From Actinomadura opuntiae (GTDB lineage Bacteria > Actinomycetota > Actinomycetes > Streptosporangiales > Streptosporangiaceae), in NCBI RefSeq assembly GCF_030283205.1, contig NZ_JASNWF010000001.1:434001-498000 (forward strand): DNA of 64,000 nucleotides, written 5' to 3'. Numbering within the stretch: position 1 is the first letter of the stretch; every line of letters begins with the position of its first letter. The notes beneath the pieces are model-generated. The model saw only the letters and a program-made list of their open reading frames with translations. It made no database searches and had not been told where the DNA came from. This document shows positions 1 through 7,543 of the stretch, one piece after another. A program made the position numbers and the translations under genes.

Positions 1-149
1 TCGGTGGTCATGCCGGTCATGTGGAAGCGGACGGAGATGCGCTGGTCCAGGGCGGCCAGGACGCCGAGCTTGATCTTGCGTTTGAGGGTCGGCTGGCCGA
101 TCAGCAGCGTGGCGAACGGGCTGGTGGAGTCCATGTCGAAGTTGGTGAG
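1..149 (-). pseudogene. 3' part of a TniB/ExeA-like AAA ATPase gene, cut off by a RIT element and by the window edge
   Basis: Read on the minus strand from 149, the sequence continues exactly where the ATPase fragment at 3570-4286 stops. That fragment ends in ESVRMLT and this one carries on LTNFDMDSTSPFATLLIGQP, the sensor-1 region of an ExeA/TniB-type AAA ATPase. GGTGAG at 144-149 is repeated at 3564-3569 on the other side of the inserted element. The gene once delivered target DNA to the DDE transposase encoded at 4283-5725. It is now split and presumably dead unless the RIT element excises precisely. Confidence 0.85.
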
Positions 150-260
150 TTATCCCGGCGCCGGGATAACTCACCTTATGCCGGGCCCGCGATTATGCCG
201 GTGACCTGCATGGACTGCCCGGTTTTGCAACCGGTTCACGGCGAACTGTATCGGCATAAT
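144..260. repeat. Left end of RIT element: junction palindrome, terminal repeat and recombinase-site arms
   Basis: Positions 144-175 form a perfect palindrome centred on CCGGCGCCGG. The 31-bp terminal repeat covers 170-200. It ends in the arm GATTATGCCG (191-200), which is mirrored by CGGCATAAT at 252-260. Between the arms, CCGGTT (219-224) pairs with AACCGG (229-234). Paired arms around a short inner inverted repeat suggest a tyrosine-recombinase binding site; that role is inferred. Confidence 0.7.
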
Positions 261-352
261 TTTCGGGCGGTTCCCGTGAGTGACTTAACGAGTGCGGCGA
301 GCGACTCTTGTGACAGCGGCGCCCGAAGGGGGCGCGCGGGAGAGGAGTCGCT

Positions 353-1570
353 GTGGTTGCTCATGGTCCTTCTCGAGTCAGGGTTTCCGGGCCGTTGGCC
401 GCGCATGCGGACGGGTTTCAGGCGGCGCTGGCCGCCCAGGGGTACTCGCCGTGGTCCCAGATGTTCTACCTGCACCTACTCGCGGACGTCAGCAGGTGGC
501 TTGATTCGCACGGGCTGGACGCGTCCGTCCTGACGGATGCGAACGCGTCCGCGTTTGTGAAGGACCGCAGATCCAGGGGCCGGGCACGTTTCCGCAGCAT
601 GCGAAGCATGGCTCCGCTGTTGTCCTTCCTCCACGATGCTGGGGCAGCTCCACCGCCGGCGCTGACCAGGCCGGGTGACGAGGCCGGGATCCTGGTGAGC
701 GAGTTCGCCGATTACCTCGCTGGCGAGCGCGGCCTACGGCCGCTGACCGTGGCCCTATACGCCGCGGCCGCGCAACGGTTCCTGGACTCGCTGCCGACCG
801 GCGACGACGGCCTCCTGACCGCCTTGACGGCCGATGCCGTCCGGTCGTTCGTGATCGCCGAGAGCAGGCGGTGCGGGACCGGATCCTTGAAGAACAAGGT
901 GACCGCGATCCGCTCGCTGCTGCGGTTCCTGCATCTGCGCGGCCGGATCCCCGATCCGATGGACGGGGCCGCTCCCGCGGCGGCGGGCTGGCACCGGCCG
1001 CCGCTGACCCGCCGGATCCGTCCAGGCGACGTGGCCGCGATCCTGGCGTCCTGCGACCGGAGCGCGCACGCCGGCTGCCGTGACTACGCGATCCTGATGC
1101 TGTTGTCCCGGCTCGGGCTGCGGGCCGGGGAAGCCGCTGCGGCCCGGGTCGGTGATATCGACTGGCGGGCCGGGGAGATCCTGGTCCGCGGCAAAGGCGG
1201 ACACGACGAGCGGTTCCCGCTGCCGCCCGACGTCGGGGCGGCGATCGCGGACTACTGCCGCCATGCCCGCCCGCAGAATGCTGCGAGCAGGATGCTGTTC
1301 CTGCACGTCCGTGCCCCATACGGGCCCCTCACGCCATCGGCGGTCGGCCATGTCGTGAGCCGGGCCTGCCTGCGGGCCGGGCTGGAGCCGGCCAGCGCGC
1401 ACCAGCTGCGGCACGTCGCGGCGACGGCGATGCGGCGGGCCGGGGCGCCGCTATCGGAGATCAGCCAGTTGCTGCGCCACCAGCATGAGGCCACGACATC
1501 CCGGTACGGCACCATTGAACCCGAAGAGCTCGGCCCCGTGATGGCCCCGTGGCCGCGGGCGACGCCGTGA
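353..1570 (+). CDS. RIT recombinase A (tyrosine recombinase)
   Basis: 405-residue tyrosine site-specific recombinase. An N-terminal SAM-like core-binding domain occupies roughly residues 30-200. The catalytic domain shows the first Arg in GLRAGE, the HxxR box in HQLRH, and the C-terminal H and nucleophilic Tyr in LRHQHEATTSRY. The GTG start is preceded by GAGAGGAG. The next recombinase gene overlaps its 3' end. As first gene of the trio it should act with B and C to insert or excise the element; that cooperation is known for RIT elements and is inferred here. All catalytic residues are present. Confidence 0.85.
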   Translation: MVAHGPSRVRVSGPLAAHADGFQAALAAQGYSPWSQMFYLHLLADVSRWLDSHGLDASVLTDANASAFVKDRRSRGRARFRSMRSMAPLLSFLHDAGAAPPPALTRPGDEAGILVSEFADYLAGERGLRPLTVALYAAAAQRFLDSLPTGDDGLLTALTADAVRSFVIAESRRCGTGSLKNKVTAIRSLLRFLHLRGRIPDPMDGAAPAAAGWHRPPLTRRIRPGDVAAILASCDRSAHAGCRDYAILMLLSRLGLRAGEAAAARVGDIDWRAGEILVRGKGGHDERFPLPPDVGAAIADYCRHARPQNAASRMLFLHVRAPYGPLTPSAVGHVVSRACLRAGLEPASAHQLRHVAATAMRRAGAPLSEISQLLRHQHEATTSRYGTIEPEELGPVMAPWPRATP

Positions 1571-2496
1571 CCGGGTTCCGCGGCCAGGTCCGCGACTATC
1601 TCGCCCTACGCCGGGAGATGGGCTTCAAGATGGAGAAGTACGGGCCGCTGCTGGACAGCCTCGCCGACCATCTGGAGGACGCCGGGCTGGCGAGCGTGAC
1701 CACGCAGGCAGCCGTCGAATGGGCGATCCTGCCGCAGGCCACGCAGCCGCACCGGTGGAAAGCGCGGCTGGACGCGGCCCGCGGGTTCGCCCGCTACCTC
1801 GCCGCATCCGACCCCTTGGCCGAGGTGCCGCCGACCGGGCTGCTGGATGCCCGCCGGAACCGGCACCAGCCCTACATCTTCACCGGCCAGGAGATCAGCA
1901 CGCTGCTCGACGCGGCCGGGCAGCACCGCTGGCACCTGCCCACCGTCACCTATCCCGCCCTGTTCGGCCTGATCGCCTCCACCGGCATGCGGCTCAGCGA
2001 GGCAACCGGCCTGGACGACGCCGACACCGACCTGGACGAGGCGATGATCACGATCCGGGACTCCAAGTTCGGCAAGTCCCGGCGGATCCCGGTCGATGAG
2101 ACCGTCGTCGCCGCACTACGCGACTACCGGGAACGGCGCCGTGGGCTACGCCCGGCGCGGGCAGCGCCGGCAGCGCCGACGCTGTTCATCTCCGCCTATG
2201 GAACCCGGCTCCTGGGGAAACATGCCGACACCGAGTTCCGACGGATCATCGCCCTCACCGGGATCGGCGCAAGTGCCGTGCACCCTCCGAGAATCCACGA
2301 CCTGAGACACACTTTCGCGGTCCGGACGCTGGCCAGCTGGTATCGCGACGGCGGTGACGTCGCGGCCAGGCTGCCGCTGCTGTCGGCTTATCTCGGGCAT
2401 GTGAGCCCCGTCTCGACGTATTGGTACCTGCATGCCGTCCCCGAGTTGCTCACGCTGGCCGCGCAGCGGCTGGAGAACACGCAGGCCGCGTCATGA
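1549..2496 (+). CDS. RIT recombinase B (tyrosine recombinase)
   Basis: 315-residue tyrosine recombinase. The catalytic residues are visible in GMRLSEATG (Arg I), HDLRHTF (HxxR) and LGHVSPVSTYWYL (His and Tyr). The start overlaps the end of recombinase A, and its stop overlaps the ATG of recombinase C as ATGA, so the three are almost certainly translationally coupled. The several GTG codons near 1549-1570 leave the exact start uncertain. It is shorter than recombinase A. Confidence 0.85.
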   Translation: MAAGDAVTGFRGQVRDYLALRREMGFKMEKYGPLLDSLADHLEDAGLASVTTQAAVEWAILPQATQPHRWKARLDAARGFARYLAASDPLAEVPPTGLLDARRNRHQPYIFTGQEISTLLDAAGQHRWHLPTVTYPALFGLIASTGMRLSEATGLDDADTDLDEAMITIRDSKFGKSRRIPVDETVVAALRDYRERRRGLRPARAAPAAPTLFISAYGTRLLGKHADTEFRRIIALTGIGASAVHPPRIHDLRHTFAVRTLASWYRDGGDVAARLPLLSAYLGHVSPVSTYWYLHAVPELLTLAAQRLENTQAAS

Positions 2497-3482
2497 CGGC
2501 CCTCGCCCCGACGCTGGAGGCGTTCTTCACCCAGCACATGCAGGGCCAGCGCCAAGCCAGCCCCCGCACCATCGGCTCCTACCGCGACACCTGGCGGCTG
2601 TTCCTCGGCTACACCCTGCAGAGAACAGGCACCGCTCCGGCCGCCCTCGACATCGCCGCCCTCGACGTCGGCCTGGTCAGCGGATTCCTCACGCACTTGG
2701 AACAGGAGCGAGGCAACACCGCCCGGACCCGCAACGCGAGGCTGGCCGCGATCCGGTCGTTCTTCAAATTCGCCGCTCTACGCCACCCCGAACACGCCAG
2801 CTCCATCGCCCAAGTCCTCGCGATCCCCGCCAAGAAACACAGCAAGCGCTCCGTCTCCTACCTCACCGCCGCCGAGACCGCAGCTCTGCTCGCCGCCCCC
2901 GACACATTGACCTGGCACGGCCGCCGCGACCGCGCGCTCCTCGCTCTTGCCGCCCAAACCGGGCTGCGGGTCACCGAGCTCACTGGCCTGACCCGCGGCG
3001 ACGTCCACACCGGGACCGGACCGAACGTCCGCTGCCACGGCAAGGGCAGAAAGTCCCGGATCACCCCGCTCACCACCAGCGTCGCCGCCGTGATCCGCGC
3101 CTGGCTCCGCGAGCAGCCCGGCGACACCACCGACCCGCTCTTCCCGACCAGGACCGGGAGACGACTGTCCTCCGACGCTGTCCAAGATCTGGTCGAACGG
3201 CACGCTACGGCCGCAGCGGCAGCCTGCCCGTCGATCCGGGACAAGCACATCACCCCGCACACGCTCCGTCACACCGCCGCCATGGCCCTGCTGCACGCCG
3301 GGGTCGACCCCGTCACCATCGCTCTTTGGCTCGGGCACGAAAGCCCACGATCGACACAGCCGTATATCCACGCCGACCTCAAGCTCAAGGAAAAGGCCAT
3401 GGCCCGAACGTCGTCGCCGACGATGAAGCCGGGCAGATACCGGCCACCCGACAAGCTCCTCGCCTTCCTCGAAGGGCTGTGA
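2493..3482 (+). CDS. RIT recombinase C (tyrosine recombinase)
   Basis: 329-residue tyrosine recombinase beginning at the ATG that overlaps the recombinase B stop. N-terminal phage-integrase SAM-like fold (about 8-110), then the catalytic domain with GLRVTELTGL (Arg I), HTLRHTAA (HxxR) and LWLGHESPRSTQPYIH (His, Tyr). The stop codon sits inside the first right-end arm GATTATGCCG, so coding sequence runs directly into the element's end site. This compact layout is typical of a minimal transposable unit. Confidence 0.87.
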   Translation: MTALAPTLEAFFTQHMQGQRQASPRTIGSYRDTWRLFLGYTLQRTGTAPAALDIAALDVGLVSGFLTHLEQERGNTARTRNARLAAIRSFFKFAALRHPEHASSIAQVLAIPAKKHSKRSVSYLTAAETAALLAAPDTLTWHGRRDRALLALAAQTGLRVTELTGLTRGDVHTGTGPNVRCHGKGRKSRITPLTTSVAAVIRAWLREQPGDTTDPLFPTRTGRRLSSDAVQDLVERHATAAAAACPSIRDKHITPHTLRHTAAMALLHAGVDPVTIALWLGHESPRSTQPYIHADLKLKEKAMARTSSPTMKPGRYRPPDKLLAFLEGL

Positions 3483-3569
3483 TTATGCCGCTCACCGGAC
3501 ACGCGTGAACACGGTCGCCAGGGCACCCTGGCGACCGTCGGCATAATCGCGGGCCCGGCATAAGGTGAG
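3481..3569. repeat. Right end of RIT element: arms, hairpin and terminal repeat
   Basis: GATTATGCCG at 3481-3490 is mirrored by CGGCATAATC at 3539-3548. Between them lies a perfect 12-bp stem with a 2-nt loop (3512-3537). Positions 3539-3569 are the reverse complement of the left terminal repeat 170-200 without mismatch. The arm-hairpin-arm plan repeats that of the left end with different hairpin sequence and near-equal spacing (48 versus 51 bp between arms), which supports a recombinase-binding role. The hairpin could also terminate recombinase transcription. Confidence 0.7.
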
Positions 3570-4286
3570 CATGCGTACCGACTCCAGTTGGTCGTGGTCG
3601 AGCATGTGCGCCTCGTCGAGCACCAGGACGGGGGTGCGTCCCCGTTCGGCCTGTTCGGTGGCGAGCATGTCGCTGGCTTGGGGGATCAGGGAGGCCTTGT
3701 TGTTCTTGGGCACTCCGCCGAGCGCGGTGACGATGGCGGTGTGGATGCCGCGGACCCCGACGTCGGGGTTTCCCATGTAGATGGGGATGTGCCGGGCCGG
3801 GTCCAGGGTGGCGACCGCGGCCCTGGCGGCGGCGGTCTTCCCGACCCCCACTTCACCGGTCACGACGCCGAGCGCCCGGTCGGAGACGCACCAGGTGATC
3901 CGGGCGATCGCTTCTTGGTGGGCGGCGTGGCGGTGCAGCATGGAAGGGGCCAGGCCCCGCCCGAACGGGGTCTTGGAGAACCCGAAGTAGCCCTGCAGCT
4001 TGTCCATCATCTGGGGGATCTCGTCACTTTCTCGCCGCCGGGCAGGCGTTGCCGGCCGGGCCGGGCGGGCGCTGGTGGGCTGGGGGTTGCGAGGCGGTGC
4101 GGCGGCGGTCGCGGTCTGGGTGCTGGTGGTCGGGGCCGAGCTGGAGGCCGATGCAGAGGCCTGGGCTTGGTCGCCGACCGGTTCGCTGGCCTGTTCATCG
4201 GCCTGTTCATCGGCTTGGCTGTCCGGGGCGAGGTCCTGGCCGTCGTGTTCGCCGGGCTGTGCCGGTTCGGGGCTGGTGGCCGTCAT
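3570..4286 (-). pseudogene. 5' part of the TniB/ExeA-like AAA ATPase gene
   Basis: About 240 residues of an AAA+ ATPase. A low-complexity Gln/Ala/Ser/Pro-rich N-terminus is followed by QGYFGFSKTPFGR, a common opening of ExeA-like transposition ATPases, then Walker A GEVGVGKT and Walker B VLVLDEAH. The ATG overlaps the transposase stop (ATGA), so the pair is translationally coupled. The natural reading frame stops at the RIT element and resumes at 149. The fused end would add VFTRVR from element sequence. Loss of the C-terminal half removes sensor residues, so activity is unlikely. Confidence 0.88.
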
Positions 4287-5725
4287 GGAGCACCTGCCGC
4301 TGATTCGTCGTCAACACGGTGATCGCCGCCCAGGTCAGGCTGTGTCGCGGCGTTCTGGTCGTCGGAGCGCTGGGCGGCGAGGGCGGCGAAGTTGATGCCG
4401 GAGGCGACCTGCTGGTCATGGGCCTGCTCGACCAGCCGCAGGTAGTCGATGCCGGTCGGCGGGGCCGGATCGGCCGGGGTCTCGGGCTTGGCCTTGGGGT
4501 GGGCGTTGCGGGTGATCTCCTGCGGGGTCGCCATCCCGTGCGGGCGGCCGTTCCAGCGGACCTCGACCGTCTCCAGGTCGAACGGGTCGAAGACCAGCTC
4601 GACCGTCCGGCCGACCAGGTCGGCGTCGACCTCGTAGTAGTTGGAGAACAGCTGAACCGTGCGGGTCTTTCTGACCAGCCGCATCTCGCTCCACTTGAAC
4701 GCCTCGGTCAGCGCCGCGGGCGAGGGGGTCGGGAACGGCGCGTCGGCCTGCCCGGCCATCCACCGCTGCATGGGAGCCTGCCCGGTCTCGGAATGAACCC
4801 GCTGGTGGTAGACCTGCTCGACCCAGGCGGTGAACAGCCGGTTCAGATCGGCCAGGTTGCGGACCTTGGTGCCCGAGGTCTCCCCGTCAGCGGCGATCTC
4901 GACCAGGAACTGCTGCCGCACTCCGCGAAAGAAGCGCTCGATCTTCCCCCGGCCCTCCGGTTGACCTGGGGCGGAATGGGCGATCTTGATGCCGAGACGG
5001 GCCGCTGCCCGCTTGGTCGCCGCGTCGACGAACGCCGATCCGTTGTCGAAGTAGAGGCAGGAGGGAACACCCCGGGAGGCCAGCGCCGGGCGAAGGGCGG
5101 CGGCCAAGCGGACCGTGTCCTCGAAGTAGCCCCACCGGTATCCGACCAGCAGCCGTGAATGGTCGTCGATGAAGGCGAACAGGAACGTCTTGCGACCTGC
5201 GACTTTCGGGCCATGCAAGGCATCCCCGGTCCACAGGTCGTTGGGGCGGGCGGCCTCGAACCGGCCGAACGACTTGGGTGCGGTCCCGCCCGGGCGGGTG
5301 TTGAGCTCCAGCCGGTCGAAATGGCGGATCAGCGTCCGCGAGGACGGTGACCAGCCCGAGGTCTGCTTCAAGATCCTCACGATCTGCGCGGCGGTCCGGT
5401 CGGGCTTCTCCCTCTTCAGCGCCGCCGCCAGGTCCAGGACCTGCTCGGGGATGCGCGGGTGAACGTTGCGCGGGGCCGGGACCAGCGCCTCGAACCCACC
5501 CGCCTTCCACTCCCGGATCCACCGGTCGATCGTTCCCCGAGACACCGTGATCGGCTCCCCGAACGGGCCCTCGTGGGTGTTATCGGCCAGCGCGCGGACC
5601 AGACGACCGCGCTGCTTGGTGCTCAACTCCTCGTCGGCGGCCTCCCGGATCAGCTGGTAACGCCACAACCCCACCTTCTGGGCGCGCTCCGCCCGCCGGC
5701 GCACCTCGTCGTCGGCCTTGGTCAC
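4283..5725 (-). CDS. DDE transposase/integrase, TniA-like (Mu-type)
   Basis: About 480 residues. N-terminal helix-turn-helix region (SRGTIDRWIREWKAGG), then an rve/DDE catalytic core with Asp in LWTGDALHG, Asp in YFDNGSAF and Glu in GRGKIERFFR, and a beta-barrel Mu-C-terminal-like region (NYYEVDADLVGRTVEL). It should cut and join transposon ends with the ATPase partner that follows in the same operon. I chose the GTG at 5725 because AAGGAGGGG lies just upstream (5731-5740); a longer reading from 5755 has no such site. All three acidic residues are present, so the transposase itself looks intact. Confidence 0.85.
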   Translation of the reverse strand: MTKADDEVRRRAERAQKVGLWRYQLIREAADEELSTKQRGRLVRALADNTHEGPFGEPITVSRGTIDRWIREWKAGGFEALVPAPRNVHPRIPEQVLDLAAALKREKPDRTAAQIVRILKQTSGWSPSSRTLIRHFDRLELNTRPGGTAPKSFGRFEAARPNDLWTGDALHGPKVAGRKTFLFAFIDDHSRLLVGYRWGYFEDTVRLAAALRPALASRGVPSCLYFDNGSAFVDAATKRAAARLGIKIAHSAPGQPEGRGKIERFFRGVRQQFLVEIAADGETSGTKVRNLADLNRLFTAWVEQVYHQRVHSETGQAPMQRWMAGQADAPFPTPSPAALTEAFKWSEMRLVRKTRTVQLFSNYYEVDADLVGRTVELVFDPFDLETVEVRWNGRPHGMATPQEITRNAHPKAKPETPADPAPPTGIDYLRLVEQAHDQQVASGINFAALAAQRSDDQNAATQPDLGGDHRVDDESAAGAP

Positions 5726-5779
5726 CCTGGTCCCCTCCTTCAAGATCGGCAGCAAAGATCACCGGGAAGGGTCGCGCGG

Positions 5780-6475
5780 TCACATCACCGCCCCCAAGGG
5801 CCAACTGGTGTTGATCATCTCCGCTGCGCTGGGAGGAGCAAGGAGAAGACCATCAGTAACAGCGCAGGCCACCGACCACGCCGACACGGTGTTGACCAAC
5901 ACCTCGACCGCCGGCCGCCCGGCGAACCGGCCCGCCACCGCCCGCGCCGCCCCGAGCACGGCCGCGACCGCATCACCCAACAGCGACCCGGCAGGCGCGG
6001 GCAGCACCGGCGAGGAACTGCCCGCGACCGCCACGATCAGCGAGGTGAACCTCTGCCGGATCGGCCCGGCCGAGGAAGCGAACCGGCGCAGCCAGCCCCG
6101 CACCGTCGTCTCCGGCCTGCCCAACGCCACGGCGATCTGCCGATGCCCCAGTCCCCGCGCCTTGGCCTCCAGCGCGGCCCCGATCACCACCGCCTGATCG
6201 GCCCGCCTGACCAGCAGCCCGACCGGCAACAACACATGCGAACGACCACACCCCGAGCACCGGGCCCGGCGCGGCCTGACCCGCACTCGCTGCGACCCCG
6301 GCCCGCGCAGCACCCGCTCCCGCGCCCACCCCCACCGGGCCAGCACACCGCCGCACTCCGGGCAGGCCAACTCACCTGACGCCAGCCTCCGTTCGACGGA
6401 GCAGACGTCAGCTTCTACCGTGTGCAATCGGCGCCTCCGAGCGTCGACCCACACGGCCTCCCGCTCCGGCGCCAC
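5780..6475 (-). CDS. DUF6431-like zinc-ribbon/HTH protein of the transposon
   Basis: 231-residue protein with an N-terminal CPECG...CSGCG zinc-ribbon pair (about residues 38-80) and a helix-turn-helix near GLGHRQIAVALGRPETTVRGW. A hydrophobic Ala-rich C-terminal half follows. It is the first gene of a minus-strand cluster with the transposase and ATPase. Proteins of this make-up (DUF6431) commonly accompany such transposases; I recall this association rather than having searched it. A role in end binding or regulation is inferred. The GTG start at 6475 lacks a strong Shine-Dalgarno. Confidence 0.65.
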   Translation of the reverse strand: MAPEREAVWVDARRRRLHTVEADVCSVERRLASGELACPECGGVLARWGWARERVLRGPGSQRVRVRPRRARCSGCGRSHVLLPVGLLVRRADQAVVIGAALEAKARGLGHRQIAVALGRPETTVRGWLRRFASSAGPIRQRFTSLIVAVAGSSSPVLPAPAGSLLGDAVAAVLGAARAVAGRFAGRPAVEVLVNTVSAWSVACAVTDGLLLAPPSAAEMINTSWPLGAVM

Positions 6476-6611
6476 AACCAGGCGGGGGGCCGTGGCCTTT
6501 CACGACGTGCTCACCCTGCCGTCGCACACGAAAACGGACAACCCCCAAACCCCAGTTCGTTACCCATCCACATCTTGGGTGTCCCATACCCCCGCTACAT
6601 CAACGTCTTGA
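6476..6611. other. Region upstream of the transposon genes; possible transposon end
   Basis: No gene seen. The sequence GTCGCACACGAAAACGGACA at 6521-6540 reads TGTCCGTTTTC outward on the minus strand. It begins with TGT as ends of TniA-type transposons often do. The partner end lies outside the window, so this cannot be confirmed. AT-richer sequence follows up to 6611. Confidence 0.3.
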
Positions 6612-6740
6612 GTGGCGCGGGACACCTACCAGTGCGCCTACAAGAACGGACGCTGGGGCTGGTTCCTGGTGATCGGCTGCAAGACGGCCGCGACCACCCA
6701 GGCGTGCGGCGCCCTGGCGTCGACCACGTGGAAGAAGTAG
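6612..6740 (+). pseudogene. Short reading frame, probably the 3' remnant of a lost gene
   Basis: A 42-codon frame (GTG at 6612, TAG at 6738-6740) coding for a Cys- and Trp-containing peptide that includes RWGWFLVIGCKTAATTQACG. No ribosome-binding site precedes the GTG. The frame lies next to the presumed transposon end, so it is more likely the surviving end of an older gene. It is 13 bp upstream of the next gene. Confidence 0.35.
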
Positions 6741-6753
6741 GAAGGGCCTGATC

Positions 6754-7002
6754 GTGACCGCCGTTCCCGATGGGACCCCAGACGGCATCCCCGACGATGA
6801 GCAGTTCGCGGGGCAGGAGACGGTCTGGATGCCCAAGTCCGAACTCGACGGCCACCTGCGCGGCGCCTTGGCCGGCGCTCTGCCGGACGGGGCCACCTTC
6901 GGGTTCAACTTCGAGGGTGACCGGGCCTGGGTGATCGTCAGCAAGCCCGGCGACACCCGACAGGTTCTCCAGGCCGCCCGGACTGCGCTGGGAAGGGCCT
7001 GA
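6754..7002 (+). CDS. Small hypothetical protein
   Basis: 82-residue acidic protein. GTG start at 6754, preceded by GGAAG. No transmembrane segment or recognisable domain. The composition (WMPKSELDGHLRGAL, FGFNFEGDRAWVIVSKPGDTRQVL) looks like a compact folded domain with consistent high-GC codon use, so I think it is a real gene. It follows the short remnant at 6612-6740 at operon-like spacing. Function unknown. Confidence 0.5.
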   Translation: MTAVPDGTPDGIPDDEQFAGQETVWMPKSELDGHLRGALAGALPDGATFGFNFEGDRAWVIVSKPGDTRQVLQAARTALGRA

Positions 7003-7226
7003 TCCGCCCCTGTCGACAACCGGCAGTCCCGTCGTAGACAGGAGTGCGGCGAGCGCCGCCCGGCCAGTCATCACACGACCGGGCGGCGCCCGTCGCGAGG
7101 CGGCAGCGTCACGGCGGGGCCGCTTAGCCGTGAAAATCCGGCCGGATAATCCGGCGCCCGAGGTCGCGGGGCCGGTTCGTGACCGGCAGCAGCAGCTTTT
7201 AAACTGGGTATCCGTCCCCAGACCAG
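7003..7226. other. Intergenic region
   Basis: No gene recognised. It contains several GC-rich self-complementary stretches, for example GCCGGATAATCCGGC near 7140-7155, and ends in the hairpin at 7227-7258. Confidence 0.4.
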
Positions 7227-7258
7227 AACGGGGCCCCTGGACAACCAGGGGCCCCGTT
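7227..7258. terminator. Strong hairpin, bidirectional terminator candidate
   Basis: A perfect 14-bp stem (7227-7240 with 7245-7258) closes a 4-nt ACAA loop. It lies 10 bp from the stop codon of the integrase remnant on the minus strand and downstream of the plus-strand gene ending at 7002. Confidence 0.65.
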
Positions 7259-7268
7259 GCCGTTAACG

Positions 7269-7412
7269 TTAGCGGTCGAAGGCGGCCCCGACGAGCTCGG
7301 CGACCTCGGCCGCGCCCGCCCGGAGGTACCGGCCCGAGGCGGCCACCGAGGCGTGCCCGAGCAGGTATTGCACTTGCGCGGAGTCGGCGCCGCCGCGGCG
7401 TAGCCGGGTGCT
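7269..7412 (-). pseudogene. C-terminal remnant of a tyrosine integrase (copy 1)
   Basis: On the minus strand this encodes the last roughly 48 residues of a phage-type integrase: [20 protein letters not shown] followed by a SGRYLR motif and the end AELVGAAFDR. The LGH and the nucleophilic Tyr are present, but the rest of the catalytic domain is missing. Upstream sequence in the same frame is unrelated. A second, homologous remnant lies at 39190-39310, with a near-identical block including GAGCTCGGCGACCTCG. Both probably derive from the same integrase family. Confidence 0.72.
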
Positions 7413-7543
7413 GGGAGCCCAGAACCCACATTGAGTGGATCTTGGTTGAGGAGCTTTGGAACCGTCAGTGGCGGTACCGGGCCGTAGACCAGCGCCGTTG
7501 CCGCCGCCGGCCGTGCCGATGCTGCCCGGTCCGAAGCGCGAGC

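Larger units (their letters stand above)
150..3569 (+). mobile_element. RIT element (recombinases in trio)
   Basis: About 3.4 kb that separates the two halves of an AAA ATPase gene. It carries three consecutive, overlapping tyrosine recombinase genes in one direction, the hallmark of RIT elements. The ends are perfect 31-bp inverted repeats (170-200 and 3539-3569). GGTGAG flanks it directly at 144-149 and 3564-3569. A perfect 32-bp palindrome (144-175) lies only at the left junction. No cargo gene is visible beyond the recombinases. The exact outer boundary on the left is ambiguous because of that palindrome. Confidence 0.85.

Noticed and set aside
6521..6540. TGTCCGTTTTCGTG sequence as a proven transposon terminus
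   Set aside because: The partner end is outside the window, so it is listed only as a possibility.
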